Shown one piece after another: positions 43,515 through 56,979 of a stretch of DNA of 64,000 bases; position 1 is the first letter of the stretch; every line of letters begins with the position of its first letter. The notes beneath the pieces are model-generated. The model saw only the letters and a program-made list of their open reading frames with translations, made no database searches and was not told the DNA's origin. This stretch comes from Neurospora tetraspora (lineage: Eukaryota > Ascomycota > Sordariomycetes > Sordariales > Sordariaceae). The stretch is taken from NCBI RefSeq assembly GCF_033439725.1, contig NW_026944385.1, positions 3,629,001 through 3,693,000 of the forward strand. Direction: 5' to 3'. The position numbers and the translations under genes are program-made.

Positions 43515-45544
43515 TGGGGGGCTACGCGCCGGTTGATCAGGAACTGTGCGGGGGATCGGCAACCACAGGCCACCAGGGCAGCGGCTAGCGAGCCTAGCCG
43601 CTGTTAGCTTCAGGGCAGCGCCACACTATCGTTCAGTGGGCTAGGCGGTGGCTGGTGAACCTTCAGGTTGGCTGAATGGTTCCTTCCCGTCTTAGCACAT
43701 CACAGACTTCCCGCCACTGAAGGAGTTTCTTCATTTCTCCCGCCGCATGTCCCAACTTCCTCTTCACTTCCTCTTTCACTGCATCTTCTTGTCAAAGATG
43801 TGACCGGCTCTTTACCTATTCTTTGCCCAACCACTTACTTGACTGGCTTCGAAAGCAGTTTCACCATGACTTGAGTTCATCTCATGTTATTTCCACAGGA
43901 CATCCGGATGGCTTCCTGATTTAATGCTTCCATATCCGCCCCAGCGGTTGTGGCTTACTCGATCGCAAGTGCTGCAAGTACGTCATCGCACCTCCCATTT
44001 TCTGTCAGAAGGACAGAGCTCATAAGGCTAACGAACTTTCCAGTCATCTGAGCTCGGATGAGATCCGCCTGCAGCGAGATCTTCACCTCCTACCCGACTT
44101 CTGTGCTCCATCTCCGACGTCCTGTCCTGTGGCTGAAGTACGTTAGACTGCATCTCACGGGCCGGCCGCATGTCTGCCAAACCCTTGAGCTGTCGATACG
44201 TGCTTCTCCAAGGCTGAGCATAGAAATCGTTCGAGCCATCTTATGCCAAGCCACCTTTCGGGCGTCTCCGATTCAACGACTTGAACTGGTGACTGGCAAG
44301 TCGACTTGAATGATGCAGGCTAGGGAACAGAGAAACTCGCGAAACTTGTGCTTCGGGGTCCGTCAGAATCCGCCAGTCTCAAGCAATCTAAATTCAGCAC
44401 CGCAGACTGCTCCGATCACTGGCAAAGCCCGAACCCTGACTCTTCTAAGCTGCGTTCATGCCATTGCCATAGGTTGACGCTGGCAGCTTTTCCCAGATCC
44501 CGAAACCGAGTTTCATGAATTCATACGGCACATGTGAACAACAGCCCCAGACTGCTCGGCCCCGTTTTTGTCTCCAATCCACTTCCTTCGAGCTTCACTC
44601 GCCTCTGGTCTGTATGCGACCTAGCCAGCTTCGCCCCTGGGTCATGATACAGCCTCCTCGTTCCCTGTGCTCGCGGTCTCAGCCTCAAGATTGATCTCAC
44701 TCCGTCGCCCTTGGAGTCATTCTCACGAAAGAGTGCATGGCAAGAGTCACACGTATTGCCTCCCTACGTCCTCCTGATGGGCTATCTCCTCGGAGCAACC
44801 AAATTGGTCTTCCACTCAGACCAAAGGCTCCAACAAGCGTGCGAGCTCAGCTCCAGCACACAATGACCAGGCATCTGACTAATCTGGAGACTCATTGGCG
44901 ACTCGAACTAACGCACAAGTCGGCAGACTAAGGTCCAAGTGCCGCAAGGTACATGTATTATAGCCCTATGTGCACTTGGTCGCATGGCCTTGGAAATGGA
45001 ACACTTCGGTAGGTACCCATCAGTCGAGCTCTCTATCAGGGAGCACTACACCATGACCATTATCAAAACTGGATGTCCTTTTAGTGCTAGTCTCGTCACA
45101 CGTCCTTTCCAACATCACTTGAAGGCTCGGGTCCGCCACGGATTGGTCGGAGATAGTGGATTTGACGATATGGGCTTTCCTTCACAGGGCTGCGCAAATC
45201 AACTGTCCTATTTCTCGCAGTTTCCCGTCCGTCCCTGACCATCTCGTCTCATCATGAGCACATCATGCGCATGTCACGCTCTGGTGAGAGTCGACTGCAG
45301 GAAACAATGGCATCCTGAGCTTTACCGAAGAGCTCTTTGAGTTATATGGGTCGGTTATAAACAATCCATGGGTGTTGAGCTCATTTACCCTTACATCTCG
45401 TCCCTGTTGGTATCCATGTTACCCGCTGGGTTTGTTTTATGTCTGGGAATCGCTGTTTGAACGTTTTCCCTACCCCAGGCTCTTCACCTTAAACCGACGC
45501 ATCCGCCAGCAAAGCCACCATCCGCATTTTTTTAATATCCCGGG
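43515..45544. other. Two-kilobase gene-free interval upstream of laccase
   Basis: Base composition is normal and short frames lack motifs. It contains the laccase promoter. I see no transposon ends or RNA genes. Confidence 0.45.
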
Positions 45545-47409
45545 ATGAAGTCAGCGCTTGGTTGCGTACTCAGTGCCCTTGTGGCGAGTGTGTGTGCCTC
45601 CTCTCTCCGTTCTCTACGACACTCCCCTCTCCATGCTCTACGGCAAACACCACCACAACTCGATTACAATCTCCTTCCTCGGGCCGCATGTGACAACACA
45701 AACAAATCACGACACTGCTGGGGAAACTACTCTATCGATACAAACTATTACGATGAAGGACCAGACACGGGAGTCACTCGCGAGTACTGGTTGTCGATAG
45801 AAGAAGGACCTTGTGAGCCAGATGGCTACGCTCGCCAATGTCAAACGGTCAATGGGACGGTTCCGGGTCCTACCATCATCGCCGACTGGGGTGACAGCCT
45901 TATCATTCATGTTACCAACAACCTGCAGTCCAACGGCACCGCCATCCACTGGCATGGTCTTCGCCAATCTGGTAGCAACATCTACGATGGAGTTCCAGGA
46001 ATCACTCAATGCGCCATTGCTATCGGGCAGTCCATGACTTACCAGTTTAAGGTCAGCCAGTATGGGTCAACCTGGTACCACAGTCACTTCAGTCTACAGT
46101 ACGCGAACGGTGTTTTTGGTGGCATGATCTTTCACGGACCCGCAACTTCCAATTACGACGAGGACCTGGGCCATCTCTTTCTCTCAGACTGGTCCCACGT
46201 TGATGTCTTTACTCGGTGGTTTGCCGCCCGGAACGGTCAACCTCCTGCCCTGGAGAGCGGTCTCATCAACGGAACCAACAAATACGACTGCAGCAACTCA
46301 ACAACTGACCCGAACTGTACCGGACGAGGAGTAAAGTTAACAACTGTGGTTGAGAAGGGCAAGAAGTACCGCCTTCGCTTGGTCAATGCGGCTATCGATG
46401 GTGTGTTCCAGTTCAGCATTGACAAGCACAAGTTGAAGGTCATCGCTGCCGATCTCGTTCCCATCAAGCCCTACAGTACCTCTAGTTTGAAACTCACCGA
46501 GGGCCAGCGGTACGATGTCATCTTCCATGCCAACCAGGCAGTTGACAACTACTGGATACGTGCCGGGTGGTTGAACAGCTGCCAGCCAAATGAACATCCC
46601 GACAGCATCACCTCTGTCCTTCGGTACAATGTCAGCAGCACCTTAGACCCGACCACGACAAGTGATGTTACCCTTAGCACCGATTGCCTTGATGAACCTC
46701 TGTCATCGCTTGTCCCCCATCTCAAGATCGATGTCACCAATATCCAAAAAAGCTTTGACACGTACTTGAACATTTCGAAGACAAATTACGTTCACTGGAC
46801 CATCAACACAAGCAGTCTGATCATCGACTGGGCCAATCCAACCTTGAAACAAGTGTTCAACGGCGAGAGCCTGTTTCCAACCGACTACAACGTTCTCGCT
46901 GTCAATGTAAGCCGCTTCCTCGTTTTTATTTTTCCCTCCCATCGGACATACCCCCTGACTAATCTCTTTCATCTTCACAGAAAAACACCAACGACTCCGA
47001 ATGGATCGTCCTCGTCATCCAAGACCAATCCAACCTCGGTCTCGAACACCCCATCCACCTACACGGCCACGACTTCTGGATCCTTGACCAGTCCACCGGC
47101 ACCTTCGACGCCTCCACCTCTCCAAACAACTTCAAGACCAAGAACCCCCCGCGCCGCGACGTCGCCGCCCTTCCGGGCAACGGGTATCTCGCCATAGCGT
47201 TCATGCCCGACAACCCCGGAGCGTGGCTCTGCCACTGCCACATCGCTTGGCACGCGAGCGAAGGGTTGAGCTTGGAGTTCCTCGAGCGCGAGGCGGACAT
47301 CCAGGCGGACGTGAGCAATTCGGATCTGACGCAGTTCAACGACATTTGTGGAAATTGGTCAAATAGCTTGGGCTCGCAGTCTTTCCAGCAGGAGGACTCG
47401 GGTATTTGA
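45545..47409 (+). CDS. Secreted laccase (multicopper oxidase)
   Basis: Two exons, 45545-46906 and 46981-47409, give 596 residues. The phase-0 intron has donor GTAAGC and acceptor CACAG. After a signal peptide (MKSALGCVLSALVASVCA) come three cupredoxin domains. The four copper signatures are HWHG (about 135), WYHSH (about 178), HPIHLHGHDF, and HCHIAWHASEGLSLEF. The enzyme oxidises phenols while reducing O2 to water outside the cell. The type-1 copper axial position is Leu, as in most ascomycete laccases. The chain ends exactly at DSGI, the ascomycete C-terminal plug that normally appears only after proteolytic removal of a tail, so this enzyme seems to need no C-terminal processing. Many Asn-X-Ser/Thr sites are present. 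It is one of several laccase paralogues expected in Sordariaceae. Confidence 0.94.
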
Positions 47410-47562
47410 AGTGGAGGAGGTTCCAGACAGGGAGGGCGGGCAGGTGCGATACCTAGCGGGGCCAGTGCACCACTGACTGGGTGGAATGATCTATCTTTCT
47501 CTCAAAGGGCATCTGGGTATTGGGCCTGGGGTGGGCCGCAACGGAGGAAAAAGGGGACTTCA
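47410..47562. other. 3' flank of laccase
   Basis: Short G-rich 3' flank leading to the hairpin repeat. Confidence 0.4.
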
Positions 47563-47657
47563 CACTGTAGCGTGCTCTGTCAGTCGGTCTACCTCAGCAT
47601 GTTTTGATCGCGAGACAGGACACTGAGGTAGACCGACTGACAGAGCACGCTACAGTG
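47563..47657. repeat. Perfect 35-bp inverted repeat (hairpin)
   Basis: Arms 47563-47597 and 47623-47657 are exact reverse complements over 35 bp with a 25-nt loop. The palindrome lies 154 bp past the laccase stop. No target duplication is obvious. Transcribed in either direction it would form a very stable hairpin. Confidence 0.92.
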
Positions 47658-49997
47658 AAGGTTGAAGAGTCAAGGCAGTGACATTTTGGATAGAGAACAA
47701 AGAAAGGGAAAAGGGGGGCGGGGCCTTGGGTGCATCATTCTCGGAGTTTTCTTCGTTCTGCTTTTGAGTTAAATATTAGGGTAATGGTTATGGTTATGAG
47801 TCGGACCGGTTGTCGGTTAGGTATCCCGGCTTGTTCGCGTCTGGTCGTTCTGGGTCTCGGAGCTGGGGCTGGGCTGGGACACAAAAGAAAGCATTGCAAG
47901 GAAAAGAACATGATCACTTTCTTCATACTTTCGCTTTCACTTTTCTCTATTTTTTTTTTTTACGTTAGTTACCGGGTATACCCCCGATGATGATGATGAC
48001 AGGTAATGTACCTAGGGAAAGCTGGATGGGTTGTGGGCACATATGTTACCGCTCGTCACCTGGAGGCGACCTCGTTGTTGAACCAGCCCGGTATATAAAA
48101 ATCAAAATCCCTGAATCGAACGAAGATGAAGGTTCAAAGTAACCGTAGTCCACACACAGCAAAGTTTCCATGGGAAGCTTTCAATCAATGACGGGAGCTT
48201 TGCGCATCCCGTGTATGGCACCTTCCATCATGCGTCCCTTCCTTTCACCCGCCGGCGTCTTCCATCCCAACCAACTCTTCAACTGGGCATAGGTAGCCCG
48301 CAATCCAGCCCTTGTAGTACTAGGGTATATGTATTACTTCCCCCGTGATTACTTCCGTGGCAAGCTGGTAAGGATGGCGCAGCGGGCACGGTTGTTGTGC
48401 CCCCCCCTTCCTTTCCTTCCCCCGGCTCTCATGTACGCTGCGCGTTCGAACCCGGTAGCTGTACGTCCACTTCCTCTTCTTTTTTTTTTTTTTTTTTTTG
48501 TTTTCTTGCACTTTTGTTCTTCTGATCGCTTTTTTTGTTACGCGCTTGCTCAGTTGCGAGATAGGTATGGGCCGGAATGGGCTGTAGTCACTACTAGTCA
48601 ATAAGAACTAGCTAGGTATACTTGTGAGGCAGGAGCGTGATATCTGTGCCTCGGGTTTTGTTTTCGTGATTTAGCTTTTAGTTAGCAGGGGGCAACTTTT
48701 TGGATAACATTTCGGACACAACTCAAAACATCGAACGATTACTTAGGGCCGTCCGTGTTTCTGTACCTAGTAAGGCTTAATCTTCCGTTGTTGGCGGCGC
48801 ACAAGAGAGGAAAGGGGGTAGGTGGTGCAATTGGCTACATAGACTAGGTATAATATTGGGCAGGCAGCGGTTGCCTGCACGTTCGGCTCACGGAAAGCCT
48901 TGCCCCTGACCTACCCTACCTCGAGCCTAGGTACATAGCTACCTAGAGGTAACCCCTTAGAATTACTCGATCCTGCCCCCCCTTCCCCTGGACTATAAAT
49001 AAAAAGGTGTAAACAAAACAAAACAAAGGGGTTGTGTGTGGCCGTCGTGCATCAAAGGTACACTCTACCTCTACCCCGGGGAGAGGGAGGGGAGCATGGA
49101 AGAAGTGGAGGGAAAAGGGAACATAACAGGGTTGGAAGGGATGGGGGAAAGCAAGGGGGAAGATGAGGTAGAGGAGAAGGAGCGAAGAGGAGTACCTATA
49201 AAAGGAAGGAGCGGGGGGAGGGGAAAACAGGGGTGGAGAGGATGAGAAAAGGGGAGGAGAATGAGAAGGATATAGAAGGAGAAAGGCAGACCGAGGAGCC
49301 TGGGAAGTTCATGGGGGTGTTGAAAGTGGGTGGGACCGGGACTGGCCACGACGATGATTATTTCAAGGGTTTAGAATCGGGGTCGGGTGACTTGGGTCCG
49401 GGTCCTGGTCCGACTTTGCTAGCCCGGGTTCGGGTAGAGGTCCGGGACTTGGGCTCCGGGTCCGACGTAATTGAATGAAGTTAAAAGGTCGCGCGCTTGA
49501 TTGATTATTTGAATTGAATCTGCAACCAGATGATGAAATGATGCCAATGTAGGAGTAGTGTACATACACCTGGCTCTCCAAGGCGAAAGGGGTGGTGGTG
49601 TTGGAAAAACCTAGTTATGGGAGCGTAGCCAGCGTTCTTCAGTTGTCATTAAATAGGTAGTGTTTGTGAAGCCATCGCTTCAGCCACTCGGTCCCGACAC
49701 TTGCCATTCAGGTTTAACCTGATTATGAGGCAAACTCCTGTGATTGTGATAGTAAGCCAAGGGCCTAGAACTCTGCAGTAGTGTCAAGCTAGTGATGGTG
49801 AACTGGGGATGAGGGGAGACCAGGTGGGAAGAGGCACAAATTGGCATCAGATGCGTTCAAGGGCGAAAGATCAGTTACGGAGGAAAGGTTGATGTACGAC
49901 GCATGGAAGACTGGAAGGATATGTTTCAGAAAAAGCATGTAATTTGGCAAATACGCTGAAGCAATATAAAAAAAGAAAGAAACAAAATATACATCCG
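47658..49997. other. Gene-free interval with purine-rich and poly(T) tracts
   Basis: I see no supported gene. A T21-type run occurs near 48479-48499. A strongly purine-biased strand segment runs from about 49078 to 49310, with GGGTCCGGG-type repeats near 49380-49460. A box A/box B-like pair at 48375-48470 does not fold as a tRNA. Confidence 0.5.
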
Positions 49998-52900
49998 CTA
50001 CAGCCCAGCCGGTTCATAATACTCCTTGAACCGATCCGATTCCTCCAGGTCAAGATCCGCAATCACTTCCCAGCATTTGATCAGAAGGTTGGGAAACCGT
50101 GTCGTGAAGAAACTGAGGTATCCTTCCGGCAATGGCCCGACCATCTTCCTAAGCTGGGGGGTAAGGTCCTCGTAGTGGTTCTTCTTGTTGCGTAGCGCCC
50201 GCAGGAGATCAAGCATACGGTTGCCTGTGTACTTGCGCTGTTTGCCCAGTGAATCAACAAACTCCCTGGGCAAGGTCTTGAGGAAATCACCGTTGGTGAT
50301 CACGCAAGGGCTCTGCTCCTCTAGCAACGCGAGTGCTGGCGAGGGAGGATCGCGAGGCTCCTTCTCGAAGTGATCTGAGACGTCACAAAGGAAATTGAGG
50401 CGCTTCCTGGGACTCCAAAAGAAGGGATGAGCCATGACACCGATCGCGGTGGGCCGTTTCTTGGGATTGGTGTTGAGCATGCTCTCGATGAGGTCTTTGG
50501 CATCATGAGCGTAGTCCCCGAGAACTTCGAGAAGTTGCAAGTCATATTTGCCGTTGCGAATGTTTGACTCGCGCATATACCGATCACCAAGGTCAAAGGG
50601 ATGGTGTCCCTTGGTGAGGACATAGAAGAAGACCAAACCAAGGGAAAAAATGTCGATCGCTCGGGTGACGCGGCGCACGTTGACACCAGCTCCCACAACT
50701 CCAGAACCTGTACCGGAAGCACTGTGCATGCTGGAACCAGGGTCGGTAAAGGTCATCATGGCACCCGGTCCAGGGCCTCCATCGTCGTCAAGCAACAGTT
50801 CCGGGGCACGCCAGCCGGTCGTACCAGCCGCGTGGGCGGTAGTAGCGCCGAACGACGACTGTCCGCCTTCCAGCTTCTTGCAAAGGCCAAAGTCAGAAAC
50901 GAGAATACGCGGGCGACCATCTTTGCCCATGTTGACAAGGATGTTCTGGGGCTTGAGGTCACGATGGACGATCCTAAGACTGTGCAGATGGCTCAAACCC
51001 TTGGCAACCTGGTACAAGACTCCCGGCATGTCGCGCTCACCCGCCTGAGCAAGTTCACGGAACATACTGGGCCGCTGGATGACATCTGCGAGGGAGGCCT
51101 GGCAGAGTTCGAGAGCGATGTAAAGGAATCCGGCAGACTGTTGTTGAGCGAAATACCGGATGACTGCGACAGTTAGTAAGGGGGACATGATCGATCAAGT
51201 TCACATGCTGATACCACTCACCGTTCGGATGATCGTCGCTCTCTCTCAGCAACTTGGTTTCCTGGCTGGCAATCTCATTGAACTGGACCAGCATGCGCTT
51301 CACGGCAACAGCACGTCCATCCCACTTTCCGGCGAAAACGATGGTACCGTTGCTTCCTATGCCGAGCTGTTGCTCCTGGTTGACCTCCAGACTACCCATC
51401 TTCAAAATAGGACCAGAAACATTATCGACACCATTTGGAATGGTGATGACGTCTGGCTCCAAGTTTGGCTGTTGGCCAATCTCTTTAGCCTTTTTGACGA
51501 CTTCGTCCACAGTGGGCTCAGGGGGTTCGTCATCACGGGACTGGGTATTCTCACTTCGAGGACCCTTGCGGTGTTTTATACCGCCGCGGCGACCTCTGTG
51601 AGCCTTCTTCTTCGGCTTGACAGTTTCAGCAGGAGCATCATTTGCATCGCCGCTTGGTGGCGTCTCAGATGACTTTGGAAGGTCGGCAAACGTCACTTCC
51701 TTCTTTGCCAGCCCTTCATCTGAGCCAGAATCCCCGGCGGACGGGTCTGGCGAGGAGGTATCGGGCTTACTAATTTCCGCCTTAGCCGCCTCCAAGCGCG
51801 GGGTGACATCAGTTACGGTTGGTGTTGGCTCTGTACGGACAACGTGAATCCTGAAGCGTGAGAGGTCCACAACCTTTCTCCCGAGCGTTCTCGTGAAATC
51901 CACGAAACCCTCCAAGGAGTAGCCTTTCTTGGATGATTGAGGTATCCAAGCCCTTGTCCACACGGCAATGACAACCACAATACCAACCAGCAGAGTAAAG
52001 GGGTTGCGGAAAAAGTCAAAAGCTTGCACAGGGAGTGCCGTAGCAGTATCCGGTGCTGGTATCCCGGGCAGTGCCCCTGCTGACGACGGAAGCGTGGGGT
52101 TGCCAGTAATAACGGCGTCTCCGGCGGGAGGAGGAGGCGCATCCAAAAGTGGCACTAGGCGGTTGATTTCCTTGGGGATCCGCCAGTCGGGCAGATCATG
52201 AGTGCCGACGAGTGCTTCGGACAACTTGTCTTCGTCCATACCTTCCAACGGCCAATACTTGTGGATGGGGGCAGGCGGGGCGTGGAGAATGAGGGGATAC
52301 TGAGTCCCCGAAAGAGCATACCAGCTACCCTCTTCAGTATGATTGACGAAAACCTTTCCGCTGCGAAGGCGCGAAATACCGGGATTAACGGGGATAAGAG
52401 GCTGGGGAAGGATAATCAAGTCGGTGTCGCTGCTGCCGGTCGGATTCCACTGACGACGAAGGACATCAAAGACGCGAGCAACAGGGGAAGTGAGCTGCTG
52501 GGAAAAGAGCGGCCGATCACCGCTCTCTCGATCAAGGCCAAATCCAAAGAAGGTGCCATCGGGTTTACCAGTGATATAGCGCTTGTCTGGTGTAGCTGAA
52601 TGTTGCTGGCCCAAGTCGCCGTCCAAGACGTTGGGCGCCCACTCGGAATACTTCAGGGATGCAATTGGACTGCCGTCGGTGCGATACACACCGACAATGT
52701 ATTCGGTACGGCCGAGGGTAATCGTTTCTCTGTTGCTGCACTCGCTGGTGATGCTGTTTCCGAGGGCATACTCTCTAAGGCATCGCTCGGACTCAATCTT
52801 ATTGATGTTGACACCTCTGGGACCCAAGTTCTTGATCATGGCGCCGGTCGCGGCGTTTAGGGTCACCATGTTGGTCCGCTTCTCGCCGGTGTAAACGATC

Positions 52901-53682
52901 CCGTTCATATGGAGGCCGCTGTAGTTTTCCACCAGCTGTTTCATGGTCATGGTCATCTTGGTCAGCTGGGGACCCGAGTCGCTCGGTCTCCAGATGTATA
53001 TCTCGCCGTCCCTTGTAGGCTCCACGATCCAGATCCAATGATCAATCTCGTGGTAGTCCTCATCGACGGGGGAGAGGGTGGTTCGGAAGTGCCGAGTTTC
53101 CACCATGGGGTGGTCGGCCTTGAAGTGCCAGCGCACCTCGCCACGGATGCGGTCGGTGGCATACAGATCTCCGTCAACGGTCGCCAGAAGCACAAAGTCT
53201 TCCACTTCCCAGTCCTCCAAGCTCCGCGCAATCTGGTGCTGCGAGAGCTCGGCCCCCAAGGAGCCGACCTTGTTGTATTGGGTCGGAGGTGCTCGAACGG
53301 ACGAGTCCGGAGCAAGAGCGTTGGCGCGCACATTGTTAGAAATCAAGTCGGCATGGTTGTTGTTATTGTTGTTGTCGGATTGGGCATGATAGCTCAATCG
53401 GATAGATTCGGTTTTGGGCCCGTCGGCGATCTCGACTACGGTCCGCTTGCCACGGCCGTGAGTTCGGGGCGTCTCGATGACGGCTTGGGGGTGGCCTCCT
53501 GTCAGGGTGGACAGTGTAGCAATGTTGGGCGCGGCATGGTCGTCGTCCTCGCGGGGAGACCTCGCGTGACGCTGCGGCTGAGCATCAACGAGTTGGAGCC
53601 ATTGCAAGTTGACTAGGAGGAAGGCGAAAGCCAAGATGACTTCGGGCCGGCAAGCGACGTGGCCGGACGGCCGTCGCAACAT
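49998..53682 (-). CDS. ire-1: IRE1, ER stress sensor kinase/endoribonuclease
   Basis: Two exons, complement(49998-51163, 51222-53682), give 1,208 residues with a 58-bp intron (GTGAGT, TACTAAC branch, GCAG). The protein spans the ER membrane and senses unfolded protein. A signal peptide ends near VDAQPQ. The luminal beta-propeller-like domain begins near VLLATVDGDLYATDRIRGEVRWHF. The single membrane helix (FTLLVGIVVVIAVWTRAWI) lies near 557-577, followed by a long Lys/Pro-rich linker. The kinase has GSNGTIVFAGKW, AVAVKRM, HRDLKPQNIL (near 886) and DFG (near 910). The KEN ribonuclease starts after WSPRKRLNFLCDVSDHF and continues to the C-terminus. On activation it splices the HAC1-type mRNA to induce chaperones. 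All catalytic motifs look intact. Confidence 0.96.
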
Positions 53683-56600
53683 CTTGGGGACAACAATGCG
53701 GATGCTGATACTGGTAAGGCCGAAGCAGACCTAGAAGCACATCCAAGGCAAGGAATGCCAATGGTGTCGGTGTCTTGTTTCTGGTGCGTGCGCGTAAGAA
53801 ATATGCAGGTCGTCGGCGTGTTTCGATGCGTGTGTGCAGCCGGTCGGTCGTGTTAAGACTGTACGGTAAAGATATGTAGAGGCAGGCGGTGTCGGGTGGT
53901 TGCCGTGGAGCAAGTCTGCGTCTGCTGGCTGTGTGTTGGTGGGTAGAGTCTGGATAAATACTGGGTAGAGCTATCGCTTGTGGATGTTGGTTTGGCGGAG
54001 TCGAGTTGGTTGTGCAGTCTTGGCGCGGTCCAGAGCTCAGAGCATTGGTTGTTTTGGCGGTGGGGAAGAATTGGGGAGACAAAGTTTGGGGGATGAAGAG
54101 AGATCCCCGGTGAAAACCAAAAGGGCGGCAGATGGATTTGTATGGAAGCAGCTGGATTCCGGCCCCTTTGTTTGTGTGCGAGGCAGGCGTGTGTGACTTA
54201 TAGAAATCGGGTGGAAGGGACGGGGGAGCAGTACAAGACAAAAATGTACCTTTCGGCGTGTTTTATGCTAGCGAGATACTTCTTGGCTGTGACGTGCAGC
54301 GACGGGGTGAATGGGAGAGGGGGTGGCTGAATAGCTGACCGTTAATAAATTGACAGCCACCACCCACAGCATCACCCCAAGTTTAACGGAACTGATGCAA
54401 TGAACGATGGCTCAAATAAAAGCAGCGACAATTCGGGCAACCACCATCTCCAACTCCCCACAATCAAAGTTCGCATCTGGTGTTGCCTGTGCCCTGATTA
54501 CGCAGCTGGCGACGTAAGGGAGTCCTTGATAGCAAGCCGCGTGTCCGGGCAATCCGTGGATCCCTCGGTGCCTTCCTTCACCAGGGGACCCCTTCATACC
54601 TTCATCCAGCCCACGGTTGAGACTCCATTTCGGATCGGCCCCAGCTATTGAAACAATATCAGTTGATGATCACGACAATGAGTTCATCGTCTGGACTCGT
54701 TAGCGGCACTCAGCACTGCGCAATAAACAATATCTTGAGTCTTCAGAGGTATCCAACGGCTGACTTGAAACCTCCCGTTTCGAGTATCACCGACGGCTGG
54801 CTAGACAGAGTATCAAGATTCGCTATGTATCACACTCCTGGGGATACCGGCATAACGGATGTGAGGATTGGTCCGCCCCGTCTTTGTTATGGCTCCAGCC
54901 TTCTCGCATCAATGCTGCCCTATACAACCACAGAAAGTATAAAATCAGCATTTCGAAAACCCTTGCTTGATACTTTCGAGCAGCGACCGAGAGGGATGGT
55001 GGGATGAAACGTCACTGCCCTGCCCTTGACGGAGTCGTCCGGCGTAAGGTAGGCCTGCATCACAGCGAGCAAAAGGAAGCCAGAGGCCAAGAGTGGAATC
55101 AAGATGCTGACCACCCGAATCCCCCTCCCCAAACCGCCGGTCCTCCGTTTTGCGTAAGCCACTCGGCACCTTTCCCACCTTCGATTCCACGAAAAAGGTT
55201 TGACCTCAGCATCTAACTTCTTTTCCTTCATCCACATATCTCAATCCCGTCATCCGGTCATCCATGTACCCGACGCAGCGGGTAAGCAACTCGGACGGAG
55301 CCCGAGCTTCGACGGGAGCGGGAACGGGAACAGAAAACGGGGGGAACGGGGAAACGGCTCCACAGTGAGGTTCCCTGAAAACGAGATCCGGGGTCGTTCG
55401 ACCCCTCGCTCTCAGACCGATTCAACCCTTTCAACCCTTTTGACAGCAGGCACTAGGGCAAAGGCCCGGCCACGGGCTATTCAACGAATCATGATCCTCC
55501 TTTTTCTTCCACTTCCCATGAAGTCAGAAGAGGCTCTCGCAAGTTGAAGAGACAAGGGACGGGTTGTCAACTAAAACCTCAAGCCCTTGCCCTTGCCCTG
55601 ATTAACTACGACTGACGGGAGACTCCGAGTGACAGTTTGGCAGTTTTAACTAGTTTAGGTGAGCTGTTGATCCTCACCGTAACCGTTCACTATTCACCTG
55701 GGTTGTTCTTTGTGTTGAGCAGCCAGGCATCAAAGGTTTCTCTTGATCCAGCTGTTCGTCCACTCTTTATTGAACACGCATATCGGCGGCGTCTGCAGGC
55801 AGGCATCGTCGAAGAGGAAGCGGATCATGCCTCATGCACATATTGTTACCTACACCTCCTTTTCCTTTCGACCTTCAACCTTCAACCGGCCAAGCACTCG
55901 GACCTAACCTACGGACTAAAGAATTGTTGAGATGCAAGCAAGACAACTAGCCAACCAGCCAACCAACTGATTGTCCCGAGGATCAACACCGCGCGGACGC
56001 CCAGAAAAAAAAGAACACAAAGAAGGAAAATAAAAAGCATGACGGTGAACCAATGCAGTTCCAATGACGTGACTACATATCCCCTCTCTGAGTTTCTCTA
56101 TCCTAACTTGTCAGTTCGATTCCGAGACCGCTCTTCCATCACAAGCATTGCATCAAGCAAAGCAAAGGCACAAGCATCAAGCAAGTCACAAGCACGCATA
56201 GAGTATTTATGCTAACAGTAAATGTACTGTACCTACATACCAACCGTACGGCATTCATCCCATCTTTTCCATCCACGTGCTTCATGAAGCATCTCTGCGT
56301 GGTTCTTTCATCCAATGCGGGCAAGCAACGACCTTTTCATCCCATCTGATAGCGGTAAAGTCAACATCTCGGGTTTTTTAAGGTCGGACTGACTCGGCCA
56401 GACTTGAAGTTACCTTATTCAAGTACGTAGGACGGATAAAAAAAAATAGCTTTTTCTTCTCTCCTCCGTTTTCCCTTCTCGTTCTTCTCAAGTTTTAGAA
56501 TAACTGCCCCCCTCCTTCAGTTGGGGTGCCTTTCCCCAAAAGGGAACATTTCCATCTGATCTGATCTCATTCTTTCCACCTTCCTTCCGACTGACCACAC

Positions 56601-56974
56601 CACCAACCAGCCCACAATACCACCACACCACCCGATACTACAACCCTGGTTAAGAAGATGCCTACATAAGATGCACCATAACCTGACCTTTTTCCCGTTT
56701 TCCACATTTCCCACACATTTCCTCAATGTTACCAGACTACCATTCCGTCTTCCGTCTTCCGTCTCCATAAACTTCCGATACCTCCAATAATTAAAGCATA
56801 AATCCCGGATATCTTGGAATATAGAGGGCATCGATGTGTTGACAGAGCGTTTTCATTGTCGAAACGGAACAGGGCAGGCTGTTTTGGGACATATCAATCA
56901 TGATTACAGTGTAGTGCAGTGCAGTGAGTATTGTTCCTGTTGTGTGACTATAGAGGTAAGGTCTTTAGGTTTTG
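53683..56974. other. Long gene-free interval (3.3 kb) upstream of ire-1
   Basis: It contains the ire-1 promoter and leader (to about 54360). A minus-strand frame at 54920-55237 has one hydrophobic segment but no start context or homologous motif, and I do not call it. No RNA gene was recognised. Confidence 0.45.
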
Positions 56975-56979
56975 GTTCG

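Noticed and set aside
48370-48500. tRNA gene suggested by TGGCGCAGCGGG and GTTCGAACCC followed by a T run
   Set aside because: Neither the T stem nor the acceptor stem pairs, so it does not form a cloverleaf.
54920-55237. Small membrane protein on the minus strand
   Set aside because: It has one hydrophobic segment but no conserved motif, and the strand overlaps other equally poor frames.
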